Origin: Paracoccus zeaxanthinifaciens ATCC 21588
GTDB taxonomy: Bacteria > Pseudomonadota > Alphaproteobacteria > Rhodobacterales > Rhodobacteraceae
Assembly: GCF_000420145.1 (NCBI RefSeq)
Contig: NZ_ATUJ01000004.1
Coordinates: forward strand, 1-64,000
Direction of reading: 5' to 3'
Length of the DNA: 64,000 bases
Positions 35,423-44,810 of this stretch are shown piece by piece (position 1 is the stretch's first letter; each line of letters opens with the position of its first letter). The notes below the pieces were generated by a model. The model ran no database searches. It was given only the letters and a program-made list of their open reading frames with translations, and had not been told where the DNA came from. A program made the translations under genes and the position numbers.

Positions 35423-35761
35423 TCAGTCCCCTTCGCCCGGTGCCTCCGAGAAGTATTTCTCGAGCTTGCCTTCCACGCCGTCCATCTCGGCGGCCTGCGG
35501 CATCGGGTCCTTCTTCTGGGTCAGGACCGGCCATTGCTCGGAATACTTGCGGTTGAACTCGACCCACTGCTCCATGTCCGGCTCGGTATCGGGGCGGATC
35601 GCATCGGCGGGGCATTCGGGTTCGCAGACGCCGCAATCGATGCATTCGTCGGGATGGATGACCAGCGTGTTCTCACCCTCGTAGAAGCAGTCGACGGGAC
35701 ATACCTCCACGCAATCGGTGTATTTGCACATGATGCAGTTGTCAGTCACGACGTAGGTCAT
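35423..35761 (-). CDS. fdxA: FdxA-type seven-iron ferredoxin
   Basis: A 112-aa ferredoxin. Cluster ligands: [18 protein letters not shown] at the front (3Fe-4S and 4Fe-4S pattern) and [16 protein letters not shown] next. A family-typical C-terminal extension ([18 protein letters not shown]) follows. Low-potential electron carrier; its reductase partner is unknown. Located between the S4 protein and carD; fdxA-carD adjacency is widespread in alphaproteobacteria. Confidence 0.95.
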   Translation of the reverse strand: MTYVVTDNCIMCKYTDCVEVCPVDCFYEGENTLVIHPDECIDCGVCEPECPADAIRPDTEPDMEQWVEFNRKYSEQWPVLTQKKDPMPQAAEMDGVEGKLEKYFSEAPGEGD

Positions 35762-35790
35762 GTCACGCTCCGTTGGGTCCGGGGCGCTGA

Positions 35791-36105
35791 TTACGCCTGT
35801 GCCTGATCGCTTGCAAGACCGGGGTGGCGAAAAGACGCGTCCTGCGCCTCGGCATAGAGGGCCTGCGCCTCGGAGGCCGGGCCGCGGCGGTCGCCCAGTG
35901 CCAGCACCGTAAGCGTCCGGACGCGGCCATGCGCCGACAGGGTCAGCACGTCGCCGGGACGGACGGCCTTGCCGGGCTTGCGGCAAGGCTGGCCGTTGAT
36001 GCGCAGCCCGCCCCCTTCGATCCGTCCGGCCGCAAGGCCGCGCGTCTTGAAGAGGCGGGCGTGGAAAAGCCACTTGTCCAGCCTAAGGCCGGGCTGCGCA
36101 TCCAA
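35791..36105 (-). CDS. S4-domain RNA-binding protein (HslR-like)
   Basis: A 104-aa protein with an S4 RNA-binding domain: [20 protein letters not shown] then [21 protein letters not shown]. It resembles Hsp15/HslR, which binds stalled 50S subunits carrying peptidyl-tRNA. The start is TTG at 36105, one base past the helicase stop; no ATG or GTG in frame lies nearby, so translation is probably coupled to the helicase. Confidence 0.88.
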   Translation of the reverse strand: MDAQPGLRLDKWLFHARLFKTRGLAAGRIEGGGLRINGQPCRKPGKAVRPGDVLTLSAHGRVRTLTVLALGDRRGPASEAQALYAEAQDASFRHPGLASDQAQA

Positions 36106-36106
36106 C

Positions 36107-38908
36107 TTACTTCTGGTCCTTCAGCTGCGCGAGGATCGCGAAGGGGCTGTCGGGATCGGCCTTCTTCTCGGGGCGCGAGGAATAGGTCTTGGGCGCCTGC
36201 GATGCAGGCTTGCCGCCCTTGCCCTTGCGCGCGGGCTTGCCGCCCTGCCCTTCGCGACGTTCGCCGCGCGGTGCGCCGTCCTTCTGGCCGCGACGGCCCT
36301 GACCCTGCGGACGATCGCCTTGCGGACGGCGGTTGCCGCGCGGCTTGGGCGCCCAACGGAAGGTATAGAAGACCTCGTTCTCGACCTCGGCGGGGGCTTC
36401 CTCGGCCTCGCCTTCGGCTGCACGCTTCTCGGCCTGCTCGGCCTCCCATTTCGCGCGGGTCTCGGCGGCAAGCACCGATTCCTCTTCGGTCATGGGGGCA
36501 TCGCCCTGTGCCGGGGCCTCGGTGACCGGGGCCGCCTTGGCCTTGGGACGCTCGCCCTTCTCGGCGGCATAGCCCAGGCCCTGCATCAGGCCCGCGAACT
36601 GTTCCAGCGTCATGCCCGTGATCGACAGCATGTCGGGGTTCGCCTCGAAGCCGCCGCGCGTGTCCTGCGCGCGCAGCAGGTCTGCCAGACGCTCCAGCAT
36701 GTCGATGCGGATCGCACGCTCGCCCGCGGGGCGATAGCCCGACAGCGTGTAGACGGTGTCGGCCAGGTCCGGCAGATGCGGAATCGTGACCAGGCCCGGC
36801 GGGGGGCTTTCGGGGAATTCGGCAAGCCCCTCGTGCAGCGACCACAGCACCAGGCGCAGGCGCGTCGGCGCGGGCTTCAGCAGCGCGGGCATGAAGATGG
36901 TGAACTGGCCGAAGCGGACGCCGTGCTTGCGCAGCTGGCCGCGGGCCTCCTGGTCCAGCTCCTTGACCTCGTTGGCGACGCCGTCGCGCGGCAGGACGCC
37001 CAGGGCCTCGACCATGCGGAACGCGAAGCCGCGCGCCAGGCCGGTCAGGGCCTCGTCCTTGCTCATGACCAGAAGCGGCTCGAACAGGGCCGCGACCTTG
37101 CGGTCGATGAAATGCTGCAGGCGGCGGCGCACCTTCTCGGCGATGTCGGCACCGGCCTCGTCATCGACGAATGCCTCGACGCCGGGGTTCAGCGGGTCCG
37201 ACCCGCGGACCAGCTTGCCCACAGCCGCGTCGCCCCACATGAGGCCGCCCTGCTCGGTAAAGTCCATCTCGGTGTCGGGCGCGTTGTAGAAGCGGTCCGC
37301 GCGCAGGTGGAATTCCGGGCGCAGCGCCTCGTAGCTTGCGCGGTTCAGCATCTTCGCCTCGTCCGCCGTCGCGGTCTGGTCGGGGCGGAAGCGGAAGCCT
37401 TCCAGCCGGCCGGCGAATTCGCCCTCGACCGACACTTCGCCCTTATCGTTCACTTCGGCCACAAGGCTCTCCTTCTGCTTGAGCCGGCGCAGAAGCACTG
37501 ATGTGCGCCGGTCCACAAATCGTTGCGTCAGCGCCGCGTGCAGCGCATCTGACAGGCGGTCTTCTACAGCGCGAGTTTCCGCGCGCCAATGCTTTTCGTC
37601 CTGAACCCAGCCGCTTCTTTGCGCGACATAGGTCCATGTGCGAATATACGCCAATCTCTTGGATATGGCGTCGATATCGCCATGCGTCCGGTCGATCCGG
37701 CGAATGGCCTTTTCCAGCCACTCGGCGGGAATCGTTCCTTCCTGCAGGAAACCGAAGATCCGCTGCAGCAGCGTGGCATGTTCCATCGACGAGATGCCGC
37801 GGAAATCGGGCACCCGGCAGACATCCCACAGCAGCTTCACGTCGCGGCCGTTCTGCACGCGGTCGCGGATCTCGGGGATCTCTCGCAGGATCTTCAGCGC
37901 GCCCAGGTCGTCGGCCTCGCGGCCCCGGACCAGGATCTCGTGCTCGGGCGAGGTCTCGAGGCTGGCGACCAGCCGGTCCATCGTCCCGAATTCCAGCTTG
38001 GGGTTGCGCCACATCAGCCGCTGGATGGGGGCGAAGCGGTGGTTCTCCAGCGCCTCGATCAGGCCGTCGTCCAGGATGCGCGCCTCGCCCGTCACGCCGA
38101 AGGTGCCGGATTCGGTGTGGCGCCCCGCGCGACCGGCGATCTGGCCCAGCTCGTGCGGGAACAGTTCGCGCACGCGGCGACCGTCGAACTTGTGCGTCGC
38201 GCTGAAGGCGACATGCCGGATGTCGAGGTTCAGGCCCATGCCGATGGCATCGGTCGCGACAAGGTAATCGACCTCTCCGGCCTGGTACATCTCGACCTGG
38301 GCGTTGCGCGTGCGGGGGGACAGCGCACCCATCACGACCGCGCAGCCGCCCTTCTGGCGGCGGATCAGTTCGGCGGTGGCATAGACGTCGTCCACGCTGA
38401 AACCCACGACCGCGCTGCGCGCGGGCATGCGCGACAGCTTCTTCGACCCCGCCCAGGACAGGGTCGAGAAACGCTCTCGCCGGACGAATTGCGCCTCGGG
38501 GACCAGTGCGGCGATCGCGGGGCGCATGGTGTCGCTGCCAAGGAACATCGTCTCCTGCAGGCCGCGCATGTGCAGCAGGCGGTCGGTGAAGACGTGGCCG
38601 CGTTCGGGATCGGCACACAGCTGGATCTCGTCGATGGCGACGAAATCGGCGCCGATCTGGGGCATGGCCTCGGTCGTGGCGACCCAGTACTGCACGCGGT
38701 CGGGAACGATCCGTTCCTCGCCCGTGACCAGCGCCACGACGGACGGGCCGCGCGCGGCGACGATGCGGTCATAGACCTCGCGCGCAAGCAGCCGCAGCGG
38801 CAGGCCGATCACGCCGGTCCTGTGCGCCAGCATCCGTGTGATGGCGTGATGGGTCTTGCCCGTGTTCGTGGGGCCGAGAATGGCGGTGATCCGCCCGCGG
38901 GTCATCAT
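36107..38908 (-). CDS. SUV3-like DExH RNA helicase
   Basis: A 933-aa helicase resembling mitochondrial SUV3. Motif I is GPTNTGKTHHA (12-22), motif II DEIQLC, then GSDTMRPAI, the C-terminal RecA-like domain with ATDAIGMGLNLDIRHVAFS and QIAGRAGRH. The C-terminal 150 residues are low complexity: an acidic/alanine stretch then a basic Arg-Gly-Lys-Pro-rich tail that could bind RNA. Three ATGs open the frame (38914, 38908, 38905); 38908 was chosen because GAGGG is 7 nt upstream. The SUV3 partner in mitochondria is the degradosome; the bacterial role is unclear. Confidence 0.9.
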   Translation of the reverse strand: MMTRGRITAILGPTNTGKTHHAITRMLAHRTGVIGLPLRLLAREVYDRIVAARGPSVVALVTGEERIVPDRVQYWVATTEAMPQIGADFVAIDEIQLCADPERGHVFTDRLLHMRGLQETMFLGSDTMRPAIAALVPEAQFVRRERFSTLSWAGSKKLSRMPARSAVVGFSVDDVYATAELIRRQKGGCAVVMGALSPRTRNAQVEMYQAGEVDYLVATDAIGMGLNLDIRHVAFSATHKFDGRRVRELFPHELGQIAGRAGRHTESGTFGVTGEARILDDGLIEALENHRFAPIQRLMWRNPKLEFGTMDRLVASLETSPEHEILVRGREADDLGALKILREIPEIRDRVQNGRDVKLLWDVCRVPDFRGISSMEHATLLQRIFGFLQEGTIPAEWLEKAIRRIDRTHGDIDAISKRLAYIRTWTYVAQRSGWVQDEKHWRAETRAVEDRLSDALHAALTQRFVDRRTSVLLRRLKQKESLVAEVNDKGEVSVEGEFAGRLEGFRFRPDQTATADEAKMLNRASYEALRPEFHLRADRFYNAPDTEMDFTEQGGLMWGDAAVGKLVRGSDPLNPGVEAFVDDEAGADIAEKVRRRLQHFIDRKVAALFEPLLVMSKDEALTGLARGFAFRMVEALGVLPRDGVANEVKELDQEARGQLRKHGVRFGQFTIFMPALLKPAPTRLRLVLWSLHEGLAEFPESPPPGLVTIPHLPDLADTVYTLSGYRPAGERAIRIDMLERLADLLRAQDTRGGFEANPDMLSITGMTLEQFAGLMQGLGYAAEKGERPKAKAAPVTEAPAQGDAPMTEEESVLAAETRAKWEAEQAEKRAAEGEAEEAPAEVENEVFYTFRWAPKPRGNRRPQGDRPQGQGRRGQKDGAPRGERREGQGGKPARKGKGGKPASQAPKTYSSRPEKKADPDSPFAILAQLKDQK

Positions 38909-38918
38909 GTTCATGCCC

Positions 38919-39497
38919 TCAGATATCGGTGCCGATGCGCGCGCGTTCCAGACGTGCGACGCCATCGATCGCTTCCTGCTGGTGGGGGTGGATCGCAAGG
39001 CTTGCGCGATAGGCGTCCAGCGCGCGGTCCTCCTGGCCCAGCTCCTCGAGCATCGCGCCCAGCTGCGTCAGGGCGATGAAGTGGCGCGGTTCCAGTTCCA
39101 GCGTGCGCCCCAGGTCGGCCAGCGCGGGTCCGACCTGATCGGATGCCGCGAACGCCGCAGCCCGCGCCTGATAGGCCGCGGCGAAATCGGGCGCATGGTC
39201 GATCAGCGCGGTCAGGTGCCCGATGGCCGCCGGAAGGTCGCCCTGATCCAGCGCGGCCTCGCCCCGCTGCAGCAGGACGTCCATCGAGGCCGATCCGGAA
39301 CGGGACCATTCGCGCAGGATGTCGGCCTCGGCGATGCGCCAGCCCTCGCCCGTGGGGCGGGCCAGCCGGTCGAACGCGTCGGCCAGCGGATCGGCCGCTG
39401 CGGGCGTCGTCAGGGTTGCAAGAACGATGAAAATCGTCAGAACTCGATGACGCAGTGCCGCGACGGCATTATGGAAAACGTTACGATCCGCGCTCAT
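38919..39497 (-). CDS. Secreted TPR-repeat protein
   Basis: A 192-aa protein with a likely signal peptide (VLTIFIVLATLTTPAAA) and about three tetratricopeptide repeats between residues 75 and 185 (for instance LLQRGEAALDQGDLPAAIGHL and ALDAYRASLAIHP). TPR proteins of this kind scaffold complexes in the periplasm. Its stop is 10 bp before the helicase start. Divergent from the SCP2 gene, 62 bp away. Confidence 0.82.
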   Translation of the reverse strand: MSADRNVFHNAVAALRHRVLTIFIVLATLTTPAAADPLADAFDRLARPTGEGWRIAEADILREWSRSGSASMDVLLQRGEAALDQGDLPAAIGHLTALIDHAPDFAAAYQARAAAFAASDQVGPALADLGRTLELEPRHFIALTQLGAMLEELGQEDRALDAYRASLAIHPHQQEAIDGVARLERARIGTDI

Positions 39498-39559
39498 AAC
39501 GGCAGCTGTAACCCAGCCCGCATGTCGGGCGCCAGACCAAGCGCGCTGAAAGGAAGAAA

Positions 39560-39844
39560 ATGAGCGATGTTGTGACCAAGGCCGTCGAGAAACTGGGCCA
39601 GAAGATCGACAGCTTCGATTCGACCGCGAAATTCGTGATCGAGGACGAAGGCGCGATCATGATCGACGAGGCCGGCGTGCGCGAAGGCGACGAAGAGGCC
39701 GACGTCACCCTGACCGCCACGCGCGACGTGTTCGAGGGCATCCTGAACGGCGACGTGAACCCCGCGACCGCTTTCATGACCGGCAAGCTGAAGATCGACG
39801 GCTCGATGGGCGTCGCGATGGCCCTGGGCCAGAAGCTGTCCTGA
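39560..39844 (+). CDS. SCP2 sterol-binding domain protein
   Basis: A 94-aa single-domain SCP2-like protein: KFVIEDEGAIMIDEAGVREG, TLTATRDVFEGILNGDVNP and GKLKIDGSMGVAMALGQKL are the family core. These domains carry lipids or acyl-CoA in a hydrophobic tunnel. AAAGGAAG precedes the ATG. The lysophospholipase-like gene begins 3 bp after its stop, so a joint lipid role is plausible. Confidence 0.9.
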   Translation: MSDVVTKAVEKLGQKIDSFDSTAKFVIEDEGAIMIDEAGVREGDEEADVTLTATRDVFEGILNGDVNPATAFMTGKLKIDGSMGVAMALGQKLS

Positions 39845-39847
39845 ACC

Positions 39848-40789
39848 ATGCAGCCCGCACCCTTCAACCGCCTGGATGGCAGCCCCGAGGTTCCGGCAAG
39901 GGCCTTCTGGCTGCAGGCGGATGACGGGGTGCGGCTTCGCATGGCCCATTGGCCCTGCGAGACGGCGGCCCGGGGCAGCATCCTGCTGTTCCCCGGCCGC
40001 ACCGAATATGTCGAGAAATACGGAACCGTCGCCGCGCGGCTGAATGCCGAGGGCTACGACGTCATCGCCATCGACTGGCGCGGCCAGGGCATGTCCGACC
40101 GGCTGCAGTCCGATCCGCGCCCCGGCCATGTCGGCGAATTCGCCGATTACCAGCGCGACGTGGTCGAACTGGTCGTCGCCGCCGAGGAGCTGGAGCTGCC
40201 GAAGCCCTGGCACCTGCTGGGCCATTCGATGGGCGGCTGCATCGGGCTTGCCGCGCTGGAAGCCGGGCTGCCGGTCCGGACCGCGGTCTTCTCGGCCCCG
40301 ATGTGGGGGATCAACCTGCGCCGGTTCCATACCGGCATCGCGACGGGCATCGCCTATCTGGCCGGACGGTTGGGTCGCGGCGGGCTGGCCGCCCCCGGCA
40401 GCGGCGGCGGAGCATCGACCTATCCCCTGGACGAAAGCTTCAACGCGAACCTGCTGACCCATGACGTGGACGAATGGTCGCGGCTGCTGCGCCAATGCGC
40501 GGCTTGGCCGGACCTGACCATCGGCGGCGCCAGCTTCGACTGGGTGGGCAAGGCGCTGAACGAATGCGCGCGCTTGTCGCGCATCCCCTCGCCCGCGATC
40601 CCCATGACCGTCTCGCTGGGGTCCGAGGAGAAGATCGTCTCGTATCAGGCCATCCGCGACCGCGCCGCGAACTGGCCGGACGGGCGCCTACTGATGATCG
40701 AGGGCGCCCGCCACGAGGTGATGATGGAAACCCCCGACCTGAAGGAGATCTTCTGGCAGGGGGCACTGGAACGCTTCGCCGGGGTCTAG
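39848..40789 (+). CDS. Alpha/beta hydrolase, lysophospholipase (PldB-like)
   Basis: A 313-aa serine hydrolase. Seen: FPGRTEYVEKYG, IDWRGQGMSDR (oxyanion region), GHSMGG with the nucleophile Ser, and EGARHEVMME with the catalytic His; the acid lies between. The sequence fits the PldB/monoacylglycerol-lipase group. The substrate is inferred as lysophospholipid or monoglyceride. Coupled to the SCP2 gene. Its TAG stop shares a CTAG palindrome with the convergent corC-like gene. Confidence 0.88.
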   Translation: MQPAPFNRLDGSPEVPARAFWLQADDGVRLRMAHWPCETAARGSILLFPGRTEYVEKYGTVAARLNAEGYDVIAIDWRGQGMSDRLQSDPRPGHVGEFADYQRDVVELVVAAEELELPKPWHLLGHSMGGCIGLAALEAGLPVRTAVFSAPMWGINLRRFHTGIATGIAYLAGRLGRGGLAAPGSGGGASTYPLDESFNANLLTHDVDEWSRLLRQCAAWPDLTIGGASFDWVGKALNECARLSRIPSPAIPMTVSLGSEEKIVSYQAIRDRAANWPDGRLLMIEGARHEVMMETPDLKEIFWQGALERFAGV

Positions 40790-41676
40790 CTCGGCTCTTC
40801 CTGCTTCACTTCGCGTTCGGACGGGGTCGCCACGCTTGGCAGGCGCATCCGCACGCGCTTGATGCGACGGGGGTCGGCATCGACCACCTCGAACTCGGCG
40901 CCGGAATCGTGGGTGATTACCTCTCCGCGCAGGGGCACGCGACCGGTCAGCATGAAGATCAGGCCGCCAAGCGTGTCCACCTCTTCCTCGACCTCGCTGT
41001 CGAGAAGCTTCATCCCGGTTTCTTCCTCGACATCGCCAAGGCCGGCCTTCGCCTGGAACAGCCACTGCCCGGTCTTCTCGTGGACCCAGAGACCGGCTTC
41101 CTCCTCGTCATGCTCGTCCTCGATCTCGCCGATGACCTGTTCGATCAGATCCTCGATGGTCACAAGGCCGTCCACCCCGCCATATTCGTCGATCACCAGC
41201 GCCATGTGGCTGCGCTTCTGCTGCATCTGCTGCAACAGCACGCCGATCGGCATCGAGGGCGGCACGTACAGAAGCGGGCGCAGCATCGGGCGCAGCGTGA
41301 ACTTGCCGCCCTGCCCGAAGCCGTGCTTCAGCGCCAGATCCTTGAGGTGGATCAGCCCGAGGGGGCTGTCCAGCGTCCCGCGGAACACCGGAATGCGCGA
41401 GAAGCCATGTTCCCGGAACATCGTGACCAGGTCGTCCAGCGTCACGTTCAGCGGCGCGGCGATGATCTCGACCTTGGGGATCGCGACATCGTCGACGCGC
41501 ATCCGGCGCAGGTTCATCAGGCCGGGCGCGCGGTTGCCGGGGCTGTCCGCGTCGACGTCGCCGTCCTCATCCTCTTCGGCCCCGTTGAAGGCGGCAAAGA
41601 AACGACCGAAGAATCCGCGCGAGTTGCGGTCTTCGCCCTCTTCGTCGTCTTCGGGTAATCGGGCCTCGGAATTCAT
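40786..41676 (-). CDS. CorC/HlyC family CBS-domain protein
   Basis: A 296-aa cytoplasmic protein: an acidic N-terminal tail, two CBS domains (about 65-190, including DDVAIPKVEIIAAPLNVTLDD and VIDEYGGVDGLVTIEDLIEQ) and the CorC_HlyC transporter-associated domain at the end (TLGGLIFMLTGRVPLRGE). The membrane DUF21 part of larger relatives is absent. Linked to magnesium/cobalt homeostasis and to ybeY-phoH in many proteobacteria. Overlaps ybeY by 4 bp. Confidence 0.92.
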   Translation of the reverse strand: MNSEARLPEDDEEGEDRNSRGFFGRFFAAFNGAEEDEDGDVDADSPGNRAPGLMNLRRMRVDDVAIPKVEIIAAPLNVTLDDLVTMFREHGFSRIPVFRGTLDSPLGLIHLKDLALKHGFGQGGKFTLRPMLRPLLYVPPSMPIGVLLQQMQQKRSHMALVIDEYGGVDGLVTIEDLIEQVIGEIEDEHDEEEAGLWVHEKTGQWLFQAKAGLGDVEEETGMKLLDSEVEEEVDTLGGLIFMLTGRVPLRGEVITHDSGAEFEVVDADPRRIKRVRMRLPSVATPSEREVKQEEPS

Positions 41677-42170
41677 GGCAGGTTCTCCCTGTAGGGGTCT
41701 GGAATATCGAGCGCTTCAAGGATCAGGCGCTCGGCCTGTTCCATCCGCTCGGCGTCGGGGTCGTTCTCGTGGTCGTAGCCCAGCAGATGCAGGGTCGCAT
41801 GGACCAGAAGATGCTGGACGTGATCGGCGAAGGGCTTGCCCTGGTCGCGGGCCTCGGCCTCGCAGGTCTCGAAGGCGATGGCGATGTCGCCAAGCTCTTC
41901 CTCGTCGGGCAGTTCGGGCATCTCGCCGGGTTCGTGGGGGACATGCTCGACCCCCGGCCAGGACAGCACGTTGGTCGCGCGGGGCTTGCCCCGGAAATCG
42001 GCGTTCAGCGCGGCGATGCGGGCGTCGTCGCAGCCCATGACCACGACTTCGCCGCCGATCTCGTGCCATTCCAGCGCGGCGGTGACGGCGCGGGCCGCAA
42101 GGGCTTCAAGCCCCGCGGCCTCCCATCGTTCGTCCTCGATGACGCAATCGGCCGTAATCTGGTCAGGCAT
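41673..42170 (-). CDS. ybeY: Endoribonuclease YbeY
   Basis: A 165-aa metal-dependent endoribonuclease for 16S rRNA 3'-end maturation and ribosome quality control. The zinc motif HATLHLLGYDHENDPDAE (H-x3-H-x5-H) is intact. Start at 42170 lies inside the phoH end (8-bp overlap); an ATG at 42197 with AGAGGAAGG further upstream is an alternative giving nine extra residues. Middle gene of phoH-ybeY-corC. Confidence 0.95.
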   Translation of the reverse strand: MPDQITADCVIEDERWEAAGLEALAARAVTAALEWHEIGGEVVVMGCDDARIAALNADFRGKPRATNVLSWPGVEHVPHEPGEMPELPDEEELGDIAIAFETCEAEARDQGKPFADHVQHLLVHATLHLLGYDHENDPDAERMEQAERLILEALDIPDPYRENLP

Positions 42171-43236
42171 CGTTTCGCATTGCTCGGCGGGGGACATATT
42201 GCCCACGCCCTTCCTCTTTGCCGCCGGCAAGCGCCGTGGCTTCCTCGGCGTCATACGCCTTGATGATGCGCGCGACAAGCGGGTGACGCACGACGTCATC
42301 CGCCGTGAAGTAGCTGAAGCTGATCCCGTTCACGCCCTTGAGGATGCGTTCCGCGTCCACAAGGCCCGATTCCATGCCGCGCGGCAGGTCGATCTGGGTG
42401 CGGTCGCCGGTGATGACCATGCGCGACCCTTCGCCCAGACGGGTCAGGAACATCTTCATCTGCATGCTGCTGGCGTTCTGCGCCTCGTCCAGCACGACGA
42501 AGGCGCGGGCCAGGGTGCGACCGCGCATGAAGGCCAGCGGCGCGATCTCGATGCGCTTCTCCTCGACCAGCTTCTGCATCTGCTTGGCCGGAAGGAAGTC
42601 GTTCAGCGCATCATAGAGCGGCTGCATGTAGGGATCGACCTTCTCCTTCATGTCGCCGGGAAGGAAGCCCAGCCGCTCGCCCGCCTCGACGGCGGGGCGC
42701 GACAGGATAATCTTGTCGACATGGCCGCCGATCAGCATGGTGACGCCGACCGCGACGGCAAGATAGGTCTTGCCGGTGCCCGCGGGCCCGATGCCGAAAG
42801 CCAGTTCGTTCTGGAACAGCGACCGGACATAGGCCTTCTGCGCATCCGTGCGCGGCTCGACCGATTTCTTGCGGGTACGCAGCTCGTAATTTCCCTGCGC
42901 GAACATCTCCAGCTGCTCGTCGGGGCTGACCTCGGGGCTGGGTTCGACACCCATGCGCAGCGCGGCCTCGACCTCGGCCAGGCTGACGGGCTTGTGCTGT
43001 TCCAGACGGGCATAGAGGCCGTTCAGAAGCTGCGCGGCCTCGGCCTGGGCCTCGGGGCCGCCCACGACGGCCAGCTGGTTGCCACGGCGCAGGATATGCA
43101 CGCCAAGCGCCTCTTCGATACGTGCAAGATGCCGGTCATTGGCACCGCACAGGTCGATCAGCAGCCGGTTGTCGGGGAATTCCAGCAGGGTTTCCGCGGC
43201 GGGTGTGGTGACGGGGGGCGTCGGCGAAAGGCCCAA
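42163..43236 (-). CDS. phoH: PhoH-like ATPase (YbeZ)
   Basis: A 357-aa ATPase. N-terminal KH-like region (NRLLIDLCGANDRHLARIEE), then the PhoH domain with Walker A GPAGTGKT, VILSRPAVEAGERLGFLPGD-type segment and Walker B VVLDEAQNAS. Works with YbeY in rRNA processing. The start was placed at TTG 43236 because AGGAG lies exactly 6 nt upstream and homology starts there; an ATG 72 nt further up has weaker support. First gene of phoH-ybeY-corC. Confidence 0.94.
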   Translation of the reverse strand: MGLSPTPPVTTPAAETLLEFPDNRLLIDLCGANDRHLARIEEALGVHILRRGNQLAVVGGPEAQAEAAQLLNGLYARLEQHKPVSLAEVEAALRMGVEPSPEVSPDEQLEMFAQGNYELRTRKKSVEPRTDAQKAYVRSLFQNELAFGIGPAGTGKTYLAVAVGVTMLIGGHVDKIILSRPAVEAGERLGFLPGDMKEKVDPYMQPLYDALNDFLPAKQMQKLVEEKRIEIAPLAFMRGRTLARAFVVLDEAQNASSMQMKMFLTRLGEGSRMVITGDRTQIDLPRGMESGLVDAERILKGVNGISFSYFTADDVVRHPLVARIIKAYDAEEATALAGGKEEGRGQYVPRRAMRNDA

Positions 43237-43347
43237 ATCTCTCTCCTGCTCAGGCGATTTACCCAATGTTGGCAATCGGGAAGGATTCTTGCAAGGGCAT
43301 GCGGACATGCCATTTGATGAAACGGCAGGCAGCCGCGCGGGGTTGCA

Positions 43348-44049
43348 TCACGCCTGCAGAAAGGCCGCAAGCGCCGGGGCCGTGTCCATTTCCGAAACCG
43401 GACCGTCATGGACGATACGTCCCGCTTGCAAAAGCGCCACGCGGTCGCCAATCTTGCGCACGGAAGCCATGTCGTGGGTGATGGTGATCGCCGTCGCCCC
43501 CTGATCGCGGACGATGTCGCGGATCAGCGCGTCGATTTCCCGCGCACGGATCGGGTCCAGCCCGGTCGTCGGCTCGTCGAAGAAGATCACCTTCGGATCG
43601 TCGGCAATGGCGCGGGCAAGCCCTGCCCGCTTGGCCATGCCGCCCGACAGCTGCGCGGGCATCAGGTCCGCGGTTTCAGGCGGGAGGCCGACGCGGGCCA
43701 GCTTCTCCAGCGCGATGGCGCGCGCGCGGGATGCGGGCATCCGGCGGCGCAGGCGAAAGGCGACGTTCTGCCAGACCGGAAGGCTGTCGAACAGCGCAGC
43801 ACCCTGGAACAGCATCCCGAAGCCCGCCAGGAACTCGGGCATGCGGCGCGCATCCAGCGGCTGGCCGTTCCATGTCACCTGCCCCGCATCGGGATGTTCG
43901 AGGCCAAGGATGCAGCGCAGAAGCACGGATTTGCCTGTGCCGGACTGGCCGATGACACACAGGCTCTGGCCCGCTTCGACATGCATATCGACGCCGCGAA
44001 GGACCGGTTTCGCGCCGAAGGACTTGGTCAGGCCGCGGATCCCGATCAT
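43348..44049 (-). CDS. mlaF: Phospholipid-transport ABC ATP-binding protein MlaF
   Basis: A 233-aa ABC ATPase of the MlaF type. Walker A GQSGTGKS (about 34-41), Q-loop GMLFQGAALFDSLPVWQNVAF, signature LSGGMAKRAGLARAI and Walker B VIFFDEPTTGLDPI are all intact. The LFDSLTV-like wording is characteristic for Mla importers. Energises lipid movement between the membranes. Overlaps mlaE by 4 bp. The periplasmic MlaD gene is not adjacent in this window. Confidence 0.93.
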   Translation of the reverse strand: MIGIRGLTKSFGAKPVLRGVDMHVEAGQSLCVIGQSGTGKSVLLRCILGLEHPDAGQVTWNGQPLDARRMPEFLAGFGMLFQGAALFDSLPVWQNVAFRLRRRMPASRARAIALEKLARVGLPPETADLMPAQLSGGMAKRAGLARAIADDPKVIFFDEPTTGLDPIRAREIDALIRDIVRDQGATAITITHDMASVRKIGDRVALLQAGRIVHDGPVSEMDTAPALAAFLQA

Positions 44050-44810
44050 TCGAAGAAGATCCCCGTCAGCACGAAATTCGCCGCCAGGATACCGACGGCG
44101 GCGGCGACGACGGCACCGGTCGTGGCACGCCCGACCCCTGCCGCGCCCCTGCCCGCGCGCATCCCGAACCAGCATCCCGACAGCGCGACGATCAGCCCGA
44201 AGGCCGCCCCCTTCAGCAGCCCGGACGCGATGTCCCACGACTGAAGATAGGCCCAGCTGTCCGCGACATAGCGCGACGACACGAACCCGAGCGAGTTCGT
44301 CCCGACCAGCCAGCCGCCCATGATCCCGATGATGTCGCCCACCGCGACCAGCACCGGGACCGAGATGATCGCCGCCCACAGGCGCGGTGTCACCAGCCAG
44401 CGCAGCGGATCCGTCGAAAGGGTCACCAGCGCGTCGATCTGCTCGGTGACGCGCATGGTCCCGATTTCGGCCGCGATGCTGCTGGCGACGCGGGCGGCAA
44501 CCATCAGGCCGCCCAGCACGGGGCCAAGCTCGCGCACCATGCCGATGGCGACGATGGCCGGGACGACATCGGTGGCCTGGAAACGCTCGCCCCCGGAATG
44601 GATCTGCAGGGCCAGCGCCGCGCCGGTGAACAGCGCGGTCAGCCCCACCACGGGCAGCGACAGCCAGCCGATCTGGACGATCTGGCGCCCCAGCTCGGGC
44701 AGACCCGAGGGGCGCAGACCCAGCAGGCCGCGCAGGGCGAACAGGGCGACCGCCCCGATGCCGCGCAGCGTGGCGATCGCGTGGCGTCCGATCAGCCGGA
44801 CTGGGTTCAC
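44046..44810 (-). CDS. mlaE: Phospholipid-transport permease MlaE
   Basis: A 254-aa integral membrane permease of the MlaE family (five to six membrane segments). Seen: ALFTGAALALQIHSGGERF, MVRELGPVLGGLMVAARVASSIAAEI and MRVTEQIDALVTLSTDPLRWLVTPR, family signatures. GTG start at 44810 in a GTGA overlap with the alr stop; homology begins here although the frame is open longer. Partner of MlaF. Confidence 0.93.
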   Translation of the reverse strand: MNPVRLIGRHAIATLRGIGAVALFALRGLLGLRPSGLPELGRQIVQIGWLSLPVVGLTALFTGAALALQIHSGGERFQATDVVPAIVAIGMVRELGPVLGGLMVAARVASSIAAEIGTMRVTEQIDALVTLSTDPLRWLVTPRLWAAIISVPVLVAVGDIIGIMGGWLVGTNSLGFVSSRYVADSWAYLQSWDIASGLLKGAAFGLIVALSGCWFGMRAGRGAAGVGRATTGAVVAAAVGILAANFVLTGIFFE

